From Desulfopila aestuarii DSM 18488 (GTDB taxonomy: Bacteria; Desulfobacterota; Desulfobulbia; Desulfobulbales; Desulfocapsaceae), in NCBI GenBank assembly GCA_945863875.1, contig CAMBBS010000004.1, forward strand, positions 1 through 64,000: a stretch of DNA of 64,000 nt, read 5' to 3'. Under the pieces are notes generated by a model that made no database searches, was not told where the DNA came from, and saw nothing but the letters and a program-made list of their open reading frames with translations. Both the position numbers and the translations under genes were made by a program. Position 1 is the first letter of the stretch. Each line of letters starts with the position of its first letter. Below, piece after piece: positions 53,834 through 62,977 of this stretch.

Positions 53834-54152
53834 TGCTGGCGTGTTGAAAGGGATCCCATGCGCAACACATAATTGACATGGTCGTAGGAGCAGGTGCGAA
53901 GGACTCTCCGGGAAGCACAGGCGTTTTTTGTCAGATAGTCAACCGCACCGTATTCGGTGATGACCTTGCATGCAAAAACCCGGAGAACCTGTTCATCGGC
54001 GATATCTCCGACAAAATAATTGTTGTCCAGCAGGTCAATGGTGCAGACAGAAATGCCGTGTGTGACAAACGCGTCGCAGATTGCCTTGCCAATGGCCCTT
54101 GCCCCACCGTTGATAACGGCGACTTTCGGTTTGTCGATGGTTTGATCTCATT
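53834..54152 (-). pseudogene. Short-chain dehydrogenase (SDR) remnant
   Basis: The minus strand reads PKVAVINGGARAIGKAICDAF, a degraded form of the SDR nucleotide-binding motif TGGARGIGKA, followed by TIDLLDNNYFVGDIADEQVL and TEYGAVDYLTKNA. The ATG at its start is out of frame, and the catalytic Ser-Tyr-Lys part is missing. It is non-functional. Confidence 0.75.
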
Positions 54153-54245
54153 TCTCTTTGATGTTGTCTTACTTACCCAACTCTGGTAATCCTGATCTGC
54201 TACTGATAAATTAACAGCTTATAAATGGGTAACCTCGTCTTGAAA

Positions 54246-54710
54246 ATGAGCAATATTCCTGAAAAAGTGCAATTGTTTCTAGCAAGTCATGGTCTTTCCG
54301 CCCTTGAGTTTGAGCCTGGATCAACGCCAACGGCGGAAACAGCAGCCCAACGGATAGGAGTGCCTGTCGGCCAGATAGCCAAATCCATCCTTTTCAAAGG
54401 AAAGGATGATAGGTATCGACTGGTGGTGGCTGCCGGTGACAGGAAAATCAACAGTGGAGCGCTAAAACGTTCAACAGGTGCCAAGCACCGGATGGCCAGT
54501 GCGGAGGAGACTAAGGAAGCGACAGGTTTTTTTCCAGGTGGAGTGTGCCCCTTCGGATTGGCAGGCACCTCTGTTGCTATTCTGCTCGACGTATCACTTG
54601 ATGAGTATGACCTTGTATACCCGGCGGCTGGTACAGATGCCACAGGTGTCCCCTTGAGCCCAGATTATCTCCAGCAGATTACCGGTGGCGTGAAGGTTGA
54701 GGTGACCTGA
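54246..54710 (+). CDS. ybaK: YbaK/EbsC-type aminoacyl-tRNA deacylase
   Basis: The product has 154 residues from ATG 54246 (161 from ATG 54225; neither has a strong ribosome site). It carries the family pattern TAETAAQRIGVPVGQIAKSILFK, VVAAGDRKINSGAL and GGVCPFGLAG. The lysine in AKSI is the conserved functional residue. These proteins hydrolyse mischarged Cys-tRNA-Pro or similar. It stands alone beside decayed sequences. Confidence 0.9.
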   Translation: MSNIPEKVQLFLASHGLSALEFEPGSTPTAETAAQRIGVPVGQIAKSILFKGKDDRYRLVVAAGDRKINSGALKRSTGAKHRMASAEETKEATGFFPGGVCPFGLAGTSVAILLDVSLDEYDLVYPAAGTDATGVPLSPDYLQQITGGVKVEVT

Positions 54711-54793
54711 TATAGAGCAAATGATAATAAAGGGCTCATGATAAGGGTCCTGGCGGGGGGAAGGGCGCCTGCGGTAAAAAAATCAGAGATCGC

Positions 54794-55945
54794 TTAGTCA
54801 AAACGAACCGCTTGCCGGCTGGAGGCAACTTGAACCAACGGTTTTTTACCAATAGATCCCTTGACATATTCAAGCAGAAGAACCTTGACCAACTCCTCGC
54901 GGCTCATTAGTTCGAGGTATTTTCCGGAAGCTAAAAGGCTTTTGAAGGGATTGGCGTTTACTTTCGAAGCTCCGGATTCTTTCATGGCCTGCAGATAGGG
55001 CGAGACCATTCGGCGCAGATCCTGTTTACTGCTCTGCAGCAGCTGTCGATGCTTCTCCGCCAGCAGCTGCGCGTCGGGTAAGCCGGGCGCCTCCAACACT
55101 GTCTTGAAATCACCGGCAAAGCGCTTAATCCCGGTCAGAATATGGCTCGACTTCACCATGTTTATTTTGCTCCACCCTGCATTAAGCCACTTGAAAGAGC
55201 CTACATGGATCACGCTTGCTGAAGAATCGAAAACATAAATGAGCACAGAATGGGCGTGATACATATAAGAATCCACCCATCCCAGTCCGGTGGTGTTTAA
55301 TCCTGTTTCATCGGAGTAGAGATAGTTCCAGTCCTTGTCATCGCCGACAACACACCCTTTTTTGCCTACTTCGGACAAATCATTCTGGCTCGAGACGGAA
55401 ATAAGCACCGGTCCCTTTGGTCCGGGCATAATTGTCACTATTCGGTTCTGGTTGTACTCATAATAACCACCGGTATTTGTGTCTGGGGTGATGACCTCGC
55501 GATCTCGTCCACGGAGAAGGCGGATGTCAGCAGCCGATTCTACTTTGCGCGGCAGATTTTTCAGTGCATCGTTTATGTGCGGGGTCAACCATTCATGCTG
55601 CCACAATGACGAGGGCATGGTGACATAGACGGGAATATCCGGATTGTAGACATAGTCGAGAACATGGGCAAGATCGGCCTTGATCGAAAAGGCATAAAAG
55701 GCACCGGATGCTCCCTGCCGCTCCTTGAGGTTCATGCTCGAATCGTCCGGCCTGGAACCGACGAATTGTATGAGGGAGGCGAGTTCTTTTGGCTCAATGT
55801 CAGTCGAGGACTGGGAAAGGGCAAGAGCATATTCCAGGTCAGGATAGACGTGGTCGGGCACCGTTTGCTCGCCCTCGCCCTCGCCATAGGCGATGGTACT
55901 TATTCCCACGATCAGCAGTGCTGTTAAAATATAATTAAATGGCAT
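54794..55945 (-). CDS. Exported protein of unknown function
   Basis: The 383-residue protein starts with a signal peptide (MPFNYILTALLIVGISTIAYG). I do not recognise a domain. The mature part has several Trp/Tyr-rich strands (WNYLYSDETGLNTTGLGWVDSYMYH) and a helical C-terminus with KQDLRRMVSPYLQAMKESGA. It is likely periplasmic or attached to the outer membrane. It is convergent with ybaK and separated from the next gene by about 380 bases. Confidence 0.75.
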   Translation of the reverse strand: MPFNYILTALLIVGISTIAYGEGEGEQTVPDHVYPDLEYALALSQSSTDIEPKELASLIQFVGSRPDDSSMNLKERQGASGAFYAFSIKADLAHVLDYVYNPDIPVYVTMPSSLWQHEWLTPHINDALKNLPRKVESAADIRLLRGRDREVITPDTNTGGYYEYNQNRIVTIMPGPKGPVLISVSSQNDLSEVGKKGCVVGDDKDWNYLYSDETGLNTTGLGWVDSYMYHAHSVLIYVFDSSASVIHVGSFKWLNAGWSKINMVKSSHILTGIKRFAGDFKTVLEAPGLPDAQLLAEKHRQLLQSSKQDLRRMVSPYLQAMKESGASKVNANPFKSLLASGKYLELMSREELVKVLLLEYVKGSIGKKPLVQVASSRQAVRFD

Positions 55946-56329
55946 AGTATTTGATATGTTTGTAGTTTTTCTATGGTGTTTCGCTCAAGTGAGAACGCCG
56001 CTGTAAAGCCCGTCGTAATTGCATTAGGCCTGTTGTACTCTCTTCTTTTGTATTTCTATGCATTGACCGGCAGAATTTCAAGCGAGCAAGATTGGAAATT
56101 CGTTATGCAGGGTCTGATATGATGTCAATTTCTTTGATAGGAAGTGTATGTAAAACGACTTACTTTCCACCTGAATTTCTGACGAGCAGGGAGTTTTGAG
56201 TTTATTGATAATCTCAAACAATCGGGATCCTATGACCCGGCCAGCTCTCTTGCCATCACTTGCGAAGACCTTTTGCAGGCCATAACAAAAAACCACAGGC
56301 CCGTCAACCAAAACAAAAGAGGTGTGGCT
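55946..56329. other. Intergenic region before the lipoprotein gene
   Basis: I see no gene in this 384-base gap. A minus-strand 88-codon frame has no recognisable features. It must hold the promoters of both divergent genes. Confidence 0.4.
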
Positions 56330-56653
56330 GTGAAATCGATACATTTTACATTGGTGTTATTTTGCCTGGCGTTCACTAGTTGTTCCGGCCATTGTAAGAA
56401 AATGAATGGGCGCGCGCTAACCTTGTCTCTCGATAAACCAGAGGCCAAAAGCGTGGCTATCTTCTGTTCGCTGAATGGCTATGCGGGCCAGATGCTGAAT
56501 CAGCGGAAGGGGATCTGGCAGGTGACCGTACCGGCTGACAAACCGTTCAGGTATTTTTATAAAGTCGATGGCAAAACCTTTCTGCCTGTTTGTCCCAAGA
56601 AGGAAAAAGATGATTTTGGCTCGGAAAATTGTATTTTTGAACCTCGACTGTAA
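56330..56653 (+). CDS. Lipoprotein with glycogen-binding-type (AMPK1/CBM48-like) domain
   Basis: The GTG at 56330 has AAGAGG before it; the product has 107 residues. A lipoprotein signal ends at FTSC (lipobox). The rest resembles an early-set/CBM48 domain: VAIFCSLNGYAGQMLNQRKGIW, FRYFYKVDGKTFLP, ending KEKDDFGSENCIF. The same ending, REKDDFGGENSVV, occurs in the anti-sigma-like protein at 58176. This suggests that both domains bind the same kind of ligand, or each other, in the periplasm. Confidence 0.7.
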   Translation: MKSIHFTLVLFCLAFTSCSGHCKKMNGRALTLSLDKPEAKSVAIFCSLNGYAGQMLNQRKGIWQVTVPADKPFRYFYKVDGKTFLPVCPKKEKDDFGSENCIFEPRL

Positions 56654-56720
56654 CCATTCTGCGGCGCAACCGTTATAGAGAGGAACGCACTTCACTTTTA
56701 TTTAATGCAGGGATCTTTTT

Positions 56721-57578
56721 ATGATGAAAGGCACATATCTGATTTTTGTTGCTGTTTTGGTTTTATCGACGTGGGCCTATGCCGAAGAACCTCCTCTGTC
56801 GACTCAGGAGCAGGAGCGTGTTCGCCAGCTCACCCAGGAAATGGTTACTCAGGGTATTCCTGAAGCTGGGGTAGAAAGGATGTTTACCTTGATGCATCAA
56901 AAGAGATATCAAGAGCGAAACATCGTCCGTGCCCAGCAGACCATACAGAATGCGGCCCAAGAGAATTTGCCGACCGAACCGTTAATGCATAAGGCCATGG
57001 AAGGCATGGCCAAACAGGTCCCGGAGGAACAGGTCATAGCGGCAATGGAACGGGTGCGCGATCGTTACAGTTATTCCTACCAACAGGCCAGATCCCTTTC
57101 TGCGGACCAAAAAACAAATGAGCGTGTGGCGGAGGCAATTGCCGGCAGTCTGGCCGCAGGAATAACGGATCAGGAAATGGATATGATAATGACCCAATTG
57201 CAGGTCCGGACTCGCCAGGAAACAAGAAACCAGGCCGATGATCTCGCACTGGAGACCATGCAGACAGTCCGTTCGATGGTAAGGTTGGGTGCCAAATCGA
57301 CGGATGTGTCAGATACCGTTTGCAAGGCGTTACAAAACCGATATACAGCTCGAAATATGGAACAGCTGCGGCATCGCTTTGCCGATGAAGCCCAGCAAAA
57401 CGGGCCCGGTCAGTTTGCACATCAACATGCTCAGTCCCTTAGCAGAGCCAATGACTCAGGTGGTCAAGGTGCAAGCGGCAACGAATCCGGCGGCAACGAA
57501 TCCGGCGGCAGTGAAGCAGGGGGCAGCGGATCCGGGGGGAGTGGTTCCGGCGGCGGTTCGGGTGGCGGCGGCAAATAG
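56721..57578 (+). CDS. Exported helical protein with Gly/Ser-rich tail
   Basis: The 285-residue protein has a signal peptide (MMKGTYLIFVAVLVLSTWAYA), a helical middle (25-235) made of two or three similar units (for example TQEMVTQGIPEAGVERMFTLM and AGITDQEMDMIMTQL), and a tail from about 246 consisting of NESGG/GSGSGG repeats ending GGGGK. The low-complexity tail resembles a flexible linker or surface-exposed part. The sigma factor gene starts 121 bases later, so this may be a target or component of that system. No family is recognised. Confidence 0.75.
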   Translation: MMKGTYLIFVAVLVLSTWAYAEEPPLSTQEQERVRQLTQEMVTQGIPEAGVERMFTLMHQKRYQERNIVRAQQTIQNAAQENLPTEPLMHKAMEGMAKQVPEEQVIAAMERVRDRYSYSYQQARSLSADQKTNERVAEAIAGSLAAGITDQEMDMIMTQLQVRTRQETRNQADDLALETMQTVRSMVRLGAKSTDVSDTVCKALQNRYTARNMEQLRHRFADEAQQNGPGQFAHQHAQSLSRANDSGGQGASGNESGGNESGGSEAGGSGSGGSGSGGGSGGGGK

Positions 57579-57699
57579 CTCATCCTTTGCTCGGCTTCCA
57601 GAGGGGCCGGAACGGAAACAGTCTCTCGGATGCTGTCAAGATGCGCGGAAAAAATTAAAGAAAATATTCCGGGCAGAAAAATCTTCTCGCCACAATCAC

Positions 57700-58179
57700 A
57701 TGGAAAAATACGATGTGTTCTATAAAAGCAGTAAAGACGGATTGTTCGCCTATCTGCTGAGGATGACCGGGGACTATCATCTGGCCTGTGATCTGGTCCA
57801 GGAGAGTTTTGCCCGTTACCTGCACCGGTACAGCAACATTGGTCAAGCCAGTCGGTCATTGCTGTACACTATTGCCAGAAATGCGGCGATGGATGCCTTT
57901 CGGAAGCCTAAAACAGAATATTTTGAGCCGGAAGACCATGCCGATCAAAAAAACAATCCGGAACAGACAGTTGAGGATCGGCAGACGTATGAACGGGTTC
58001 TTGCAGCAATACAACAAATGGGGATTTTTGACCGCGAACTGCTTGCTCTCCTTTCCGGGGCAGACCTTTCTTATACCGAGATAGGCGGGATCATGAACAT
58101 CAGCGAGGCAAATGTAAAAGTGAAAGTACACCGTGCCCGGATCAGGCTCAAGGAGATCTTGAGCGATGGAGGTAAATGA
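57700..58179 (+). CDS. ECF-type RNA polymerase sigma factor
   Basis: From the ATG at 57700 the protein has 159 residues. Region 2: FAYLLRMTGDYHLACDLVQESFARYLHRY and SLLYTIARNAAMDAFRKP. Region 4: LLALLSGADLSYTEIGGIMNISEANVKVKVHRARIRLKEIL. This is the standard ECF architecture. The start at 57289 implied by the open frame would run through the previous gene and is rejected. The stop overlaps the ATG of the following membrane protein (ATGA), the usual sign of a sigma/anti-sigma pair. Confidence 0.93.
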   Translation: MEKYDVFYKSSKDGLFAYLLRMTGDYHLACDLVQESFARYLHRYSNIGQASRSLLYTIARNAAMDAFRKPKTEYFEPEDHADQKNNPEQTVEDRQTYERVLAAIQQMGIFDRELLALLSGADLSYTEIGGIMNISEANVKVKVHRARIRLKEILSDGGK

Positions 58180-58760
58180 TGGACTATCTTTCCAGTATGT
58201 ATATCGACAACGAACTCAACCTGGGAGAAAAGGTTCAGTTTATTGAGAAAATTCGCTCTGAAGAAGAGTTTTTTCAGGAAACCGTGGGGCTGCTTAAGCA
58301 GGAGAAAGTGCTGCGAACCCAACCGGAAAGACTAAAATTATTAATTCCGGCAGAAAGCCGCATCCGCCCAAGTCTGAAGAGATGGATAGGCAACCTTTTC
58401 AGACCAATGATCTACGTCGGTAGCGGATTTGCTCTTGCCGCTCTTTTCCTGTTCAATTTGACACCAGAGTTAACCGATGCAACCGATCAACTGACGACTG
58501 CCGGAAGATTCGTCATCTTTGAGCCTGCGGTGAGCCGAGTCGAATTGACCGGAACGTTTAATGGATGGCAGCGCATGGAAATGAAGCAAATCGGAACCAC
58601 CGGCTACTGGGAACTGAACCTCCGGCTTCCAGCCGGTGAGCACCGGTTTGCTTATATCCTCGATGGTTCGCGTCGAATGGCCGATCCAACTCATCCGGCC
58701 CGGGAAAAAGATGATTTTGGCGGAGAAAATTCGGTTGTTACAATACCCTTGAGTACCTGA
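58176..58760 (+). CDS. Anti-sigma-like membrane protein with periplasmic glycogen-binding-type domain
   Basis: The 194-residue protein has a cytoplasmic N-terminus (1-85) starting MMDYLSSMYIDNELNLGEKVQFIEKI, as in short anti-sigma domains. One membrane helix (about 88-105, FRPMIYVGSGFALAALFLF) is followed by a periplasmic AMPK1/CBM48-like domain: SRVELTGTFNGWQRMEM, GYWELNLRLPAGEHRFAYILDG, ending REKDDFGGENSVVTIPL. It is translationally coupled to the ECF sigma gene. The architecture suggests that sigma release responds to a glycan or protein ligand in the periplasm. Confidence 0.85.
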   Translation: MMDYLSSMYIDNELNLGEKVQFIEKIRSEEEFFQETVGLLKQEKVLRTQPERLKLLIPAESRIRPSLKRWIGNLFRPMIYVGSGFALAALFLFNLTPELTDATDQLTTAGRFVIFEPAVSRVELTGTFNGWQRMEMKQIGTTGYWELNLRLPAGEHRFAYILDGSRRMADPTHPAREKDDFGGENSVVTIPLST

Positions 58761-58947
58761 AAAGATTCCATCAGCTCAAAACCACTCCTCTGCTTGACGA
58801 TTTTTTATGTTCGAAATGCTCTTTCAGGGTAGGATAGAGAGCACTGTGGACACCTGCGACTGTGTCTCATGCAAAGGCCAGGTAACACGGCGGTTATAAC
58901 CGGCATTCAAAAAAATGCCCAAGGGAGAAGGGGGAGGATCGTCGAAA

Positions 58948-60807
58948 ATGGTAAAAGACAACAGGTTCAAAGGAAAAGTAGTGACGGCCGGCGAAGCATT
59001 ATCAACCATCAAAAATGGTAGCCGTATCTTCATTGGGTCGGGCTGCGGCGAGCCGCAGCATCTTATTCATACTCTGGTAAACAATCACAATCTGGACGAT
59101 ATCATGATCTTCCAGATGTTGGCTCATACCCTCGCCGATTACCTCAACGACGATTCCTTTTTGCAACGCTTCTCGGTAAAACTCTTTTTTGTACCAATCA
59201 AGATGCAGCAGGCGGCGTTTGAAGGAAAGGTTGATTATATACCAACCTACCTTTCGCAGTTGCCGCAGCTTTTCAAAAACAAACAGATTGTCATCGATAC
59301 GGTACTTATCCAGATTAGCCCCCCTGATGCCTTTGGCATTGCCAGTCTAGGTGTGTCCGTCGATGTCACCCTGGAGGCAGTGAAGAGTGCAAAAACAGTT
59401 ATAGCACAAATCAACCCCCGGATGCCAAGAACCCATGGCGACGGATTTCTGCATATCAAGGACATTGACTATCTGGTTCCTTTTGAGGAGGAATTGATAT
59501 GTATTGATCAGGAAACAGTTGAAGACAGTACCGCCTGCCGTATTGCTCAATACGTCAGGGAACTCGTTGATGATGGCAGCACCTTGCAGGTGGGCTATGG
59601 CCATATGCCCTATGCCTTGTTGAAGTATTTTGATAACAAAAATGATCTTGGCATCCATACCCACATGATTTCCGATGCATTCATTCCTCTCATCAAACAA
59701 GGCATTATTACAAACAAATATAAAAACTTCATGACTGATCGCGCAGTAGCGACCTTTTGTATGGGGACAAGGGTTGCCTACGATTATATAGACAACAATA
59801 TCCAGTTCTACTTTGGCACGGCGGATTGGGTGAATACGCCAGGTATAATCGGCAAAAACGATAATTTCATATCCATCAGTTCTGCCTTGGAGGTCGATTT
59901 GACAGGGCAGGTATGCTCTGATTCTGTTGGCAAGCAATTTTTCAGTGGAACAGGGGATCAGTCAAATTTCATCCGCGGGGCTACCCTGTCAAAAGGCGGA
60001 TTGTCGATAATCGCCCTCCCTGCAACGGCCAGGGGCGGCAAGGTTTCCCGGATTGTTGCCAACCTGAGTGCCGGAGCAGGAGTAGCTACTCTCCGGGCTG
60101 ATGTTAATTTTGTGGTCACAGAGTTCGGCATCGCCCAGCTTAAGGGAAAAAGCATTAGTCAGCGTGTTATTGAGCTGTGCCAGATAGCCCATCCGGATTT
60201 CCGGGAGAGCCTTATTGAGGAAGCGAAAAAAAATCATTATATCTTCCCCGATCAATTGCCTCCACTGGCGGAAGATCTCATATTTATCGAGGAGTACAAA
60301 AGCCGTATAAAACTAAAAAACGGCAAAACCATGTCGGTGCGGCCGCTTCTCCCATCTGATGAAATCGCTTATCGCAATTTTTTTTATTCCTTAGAAGAAG
60401 AAACTGTCTATCTGCGTTTTTTTCATTCGGTGAAGATTTTTTCACGGAAAATGGCTCAAGATCATTGGGCTAATATGGATTATCGCAAGAATATTTCACT
60501 GATTGGCCTTGTGCAAACCAAGGGTAATAAAGAGATTGTCGCCATCGGAACCTATGCAAAAATGGATGATACATGGGCCGAAGTGGCTTTTGTCGTTCGA
60601 GAAGATTTTCAAAATCAGGGGATTGCCGGCTATATCTTTAAAGAACTCGAAAGGGTGGCTTCGGCAAATGGGTTCGATGGCTTTCTGGCCACTACCTTAC
60701 CTGAAAATAAATCCATGATCAACCTTTGCAAGAAGTGCTTTTCCGATATAAAAATAACCCCGACTCACGAAGCCATAGAAATCTGGATGAAGTTTTCCAA
60801 AGAATAA
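58948..60807 (+). CDS. Acetyl-CoA hydrolase/transferase-GNAT fusion protein
   Basis: From the ATG at 58948 (GGGGGAGG about ten bases before) the protein has 619 residues. Residues about 10-440 are a CoA-transferase family I enzyme: YGHMPYALLKYF, SALEVDLTGQVCSDSVG (with the catalytic Glu), and GGLSIIALPATARGGKVSRIV. From about 455 a GNAT acetyltransferase domain follows, with the acetyl-CoA loop VREDFQNQGIAGYIFKEL. Such fusions occur in Desulfobacterota. They may transfer CoA between acetate and other acids while acetylating a protein. It is monocistronic. Confidence 0.9.
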   Translation: MVKDNRFKGKVVTAGEALSTIKNGSRIFIGSGCGEPQHLIHTLVNNHNLDDIMIFQMLAHTLADYLNDDSFLQRFSVKLFFVPIKMQQAAFEGKVDYIPTYLSQLPQLFKNKQIVIDTVLIQISPPDAFGIASLGVSVDVTLEAVKSAKTVIAQINPRMPRTHGDGFLHIKDIDYLVPFEEELICIDQETVEDSTACRIAQYVRELVDDGSTLQVGYGHMPYALLKYFDNKNDLGIHTHMISDAFIPLIKQGIITNKYKNFMTDRAVATFCMGTRVAYDYIDNNIQFYFGTADWVNTPGIIGKNDNFISISSALEVDLTGQVCSDSVGKQFFSGTGDQSNFIRGATLSKGGLSIIALPATARGGKVSRIVANLSAGAGVATLRADVNFVVTEFGIAQLKGKSISQRVIELCQIAHPDFRESLIEEAKKNHYIFPDQLPPLAEDLIFIEEYKSRIKLKNGKTMSVRPLLPSDEIAYRNFFYSLEEETVYLRFFHSVKIFSRKMAQDHWANMDYRKNISLIGLVQTKGNKEIVAIGTYAKMDDTWAEVAFVVREDFQNQGIAGYIFKELERVASANGFDGFLATTLPENKSMINLCKKCFSDIKITPTHEAIEIWMKFSKE

Positions 60808-61379
60808 AACCGGTTCCGCGCCGTTCTTTTGTGGATCTTCCCGGCTTTTTTTTTCGAAAGATTGCCGGTTAAATCGCCGCATATAAAGGGACGATAGCTC
60901 TCTTTCGTCCACGCCGCTTTTACTCTGCCCATCTGACAATTGTGTGAAAAACACGTCATAATCAGACAAATGTGTACTACACGTACCATGTAATAAAGCA
61001 TGTAAGGCTATATAGCGACAAGGGGCCACAGTGGGTCATATATGGCACTGTTTTTTTTGTCGCATAATAACAAGCGGATATGTGTAAATGTAAGCAATTG
61101 CAGTGCGGATTTGACCCAACCTGAGCCCACTTGGTGAGTATTGCTTCTTGGATATTGTTTCTTTACCGGCTGACCAGGGTTGTCCTGAGGCAAATTCCAA
61201 ATCCGGCAACGTCTGCTACTGCCGGTGTTTATCAAGGTCTGCGAGGCTAAAAGGCGCTCGGTCAATGGAAAAATTTCGCTTGAGATACGGCGGGGTCAGG
61301 CAAGATAAGAGTTACAGTGGTCTCTATTTTGCATAGCAATATTTGTTTATTGCATTGTGGGTTGGAGGATTTCGGCTCG
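60808..61379. other. Intergenic region before the IscB element
   Basis: I see no gene in this 572-base stretch. A T9 run at 60847-60855 may be part of a weak terminator of the preceding gene. The last 16 bases (61364-61379) are the expected guide segment of the IscB RNA. Confidence 0.4.
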
Positions 61380-61640
61380 TCAACTACCCCGCCCTGAAGG
61401 ACGGAGCTTGTGCAAGCAAGTTCCTGTGTTGACCAGGCACAGCCAGGGCCGCAAGGCTAACGGGCTACGTTAAGAAAGAATATATAGGCACTCTGGAATG
61501 CTCCACCAGTTCCAGGCTCTGCGACAAGTGGTTAAACAGGTTGAAGGGGTTAAGCCAGTGCCGCTTGTACAAAACCTTTCATTAACATTGCCGAGGTGGT
61601 TTTTACTCGCGAAAACGAAGAATTTTAAAGGTAACTTTAA
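61380..61640 (+). ncRNA. HEARO/omega-RNA region of the intact IscB element
   Basis: The 261 bases before iscB match the minus-strand region 6030-5767 of the decayed copy with few differences; similarity begins at the GTCAAC around 61379. Inside are the GC-rich hairpin CCCGCCCTGAAGGACGG and the GCCGCAAGGCTAACGGGC block. Known HEARO RNAs lie directly before iscB, provide its guide and carry the guide at their 5' end, outside the element. The candidate guide is therefore about 61364-61379. RNA ends and structure were not computed. Confidence 0.8.
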
Positions 61641-62948
61641 ATGCAGAATGTGTTGGTCATAGACAAAAACAAAATGCCCTTGATGCCTTGTCATCCGGCA
61701 AGGGCGAGGGAGCTTTTGCGAAAGGGAAAAGCTGCTGTCTATAAAAGATTTCCTTTTACTATCATCTTAAAAGAAAAGAGCGGCAGTGATGTTCAAGATC
61801 TTGAGTTAAAGTTCGATCCAGGGAGCAAGACGACAGGCATTGCCCTGGTGGCAGAGTGTCAGCAGGGCAGAAAGGTTGTTTGGGCCGGAGAGCTTACTCA
61901 CCGTGGACAGGCCATCAGAAATAATCTGCTCTCTCGCAGGCAGATAAGACGAAGCCGGCGCAAGAGAAAAACCAGATACCGTCAGCCTCGGTTTCAGAAC
62001 CGCACAAGACCTCAAGGCTGGATGGCCCCATCTCTTCGCTCCAGGGTGGACAATGTTTTTACCTGGGCGAAGCGTCTCATCAACTTTGCTCCAGTATCCG
62101 GGATTGTCGTTGAAACAGTGCGTTTTGATACGCAGCTCATGCAGAATCCTGAAATTTCAGGTGTTGAATATCAGCAAGGGGAATTGGCCGGATACGAAGC
62201 CAGAGAATATCTTTTGGAAAAATGGGGTCGTACGTGCGCTTATTGCGGAACCGGGAATGTGCCTCTGGAGGTAGAGCATATTGTCCCTCGGGTAAAAGGT
62301 GGCTCCAACCGGATAAGCAACCTTACCCTTTCTTGCAAACCATGCAATCAGGCCAAAGGCTCAAAGGATATACAAGATTTTTGTGACCCGAAACGGTTAA
62401 TCAACATTCTTGCCCGGGCCAAAGCACCGTTAAAGGATGCCGCCGCAATCAATTCGATTCGCTATGCCACCGGCGGCAGGTTGAAGGAATTCGGCCTGCA
62501 GGTTTTTTTCTGGTCCGGAGGAAGAACCAAGTATAACCGGATGAACCAAAGCTACGGAAAATCCCATTGGCTTGATGCGGTTTGTGTCGGTGCAACAGGC
62601 GGGCGTGTCCATATTCCGCCGGGACTGCAACCTCTCCATGTTTCTGCTACTGGCAGAGGATCACGGCAGATGTGCCGGGTGGATACATATGGTTTTCCTC
62701 GAACGTCAGCGAAATCAATAAGAGTTGTCAATGGATTTAAAACCGGGGATCTGGTCAAGGCACTGGTCAACAAAGGCAAAAAGCTCGGGACGTATGTTGG
62801 CAGGGTATCTGTGCGAAAGTCCGGCAGTTTCAATATCAAGACAGAAGCGGGTACAATACCGGGGATTTCATGGCAACATTGCTCTCTTTTGCAGCGTGCC
62901 GATGGTTACAATTACTACATGGGAGACAGCGTTTCCTCCTCCACCTGA
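61641..62948 (+). CDS. iscB: IscB RNA-guided DNA nuclease (intact)
   Basis: The 435-residue protein has the complete IscB order: PLMP segment KMPLMPCHPARAREL (11-25), RuvC-I LKFDPGSKTTGIAL (Asp59), an Arg-rich bridge helix RRQIRRSRRKRKTRYR (99-114), RuvC-II GIVVETVRFD (Glu158), an HNH domain with zinc cysteines C199/C202 and C232/C235 and the catalytic VEHIVPR (His213), RuvC-III KSHWLDAV (His309, Asp312) and a C-terminal domain. AAGGTAAC precedes the ATG. All catalytic residues are present, so it should be active. No tnpA is adjacent, so the element moves, if at all, with a transposase in trans. Confidence 0.95.
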   Translation: MQNVLVIDKNKMPLMPCHPARARELLRKGKAAVYKRFPFTIILKEKSGSDVQDLELKFDPGSKTTGIALVAECQQGRKVVWAGELTHRGQAIRNNLLSRRQIRRSRRKRKTRYRQPRFQNRTRPQGWMAPSLRSRVDNVFTWAKRLINFAPVSGIVVETVRFDTQLMQNPEISGVEYQQGELAGYEAREYLLEKWGRTCAYCGTGNVPLEVEHIVPRVKGGSNRISNLTLSCKPCNQAKGSKDIQDFCDPKRLINILARAKAPLKDAAAINSIRYATGGRLKEFGLQVFFWSGGRTKYNRMNQSYGKSHWLDAVCVGATGGRVHIPPGLQPLHVSATGRGSRQMCRVDTYGFPRTSAKSIRVVNGFKTGDLVKALVNKGKKLGTYVGRVSVRKSGSFNIKTEAGTIPGISWQHCSLLQRADGYNYYMGDSVSSST

Positions 62949-62969
62949 AGGAAGAGGTCGCCACGCTGT
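62926..62969 (+). repeat. Hairpin at the 3' end of the IscB element
   Basis: ACAGCGT (62926-62932) pairs with ACGCTGT (62963-62969), and inside it CCTC pairs with GAGG around ACCTGAAGG. This overlaps the end of iscB and is followed by AATTTTA. It resembles the subterminal hairpins of IS200/IS605-type right ends, so the element probably ends near 62970. Confidence 0.55.
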
Positions 62970-62977
62970 AATTTTAG

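Noticed and set aside
57289-57699. N-terminal extension of the ECF sigma factor
   Set aside because: It overlaps the previous gene in another frame; sigma region 2 begins directly after the ATG at 57700.
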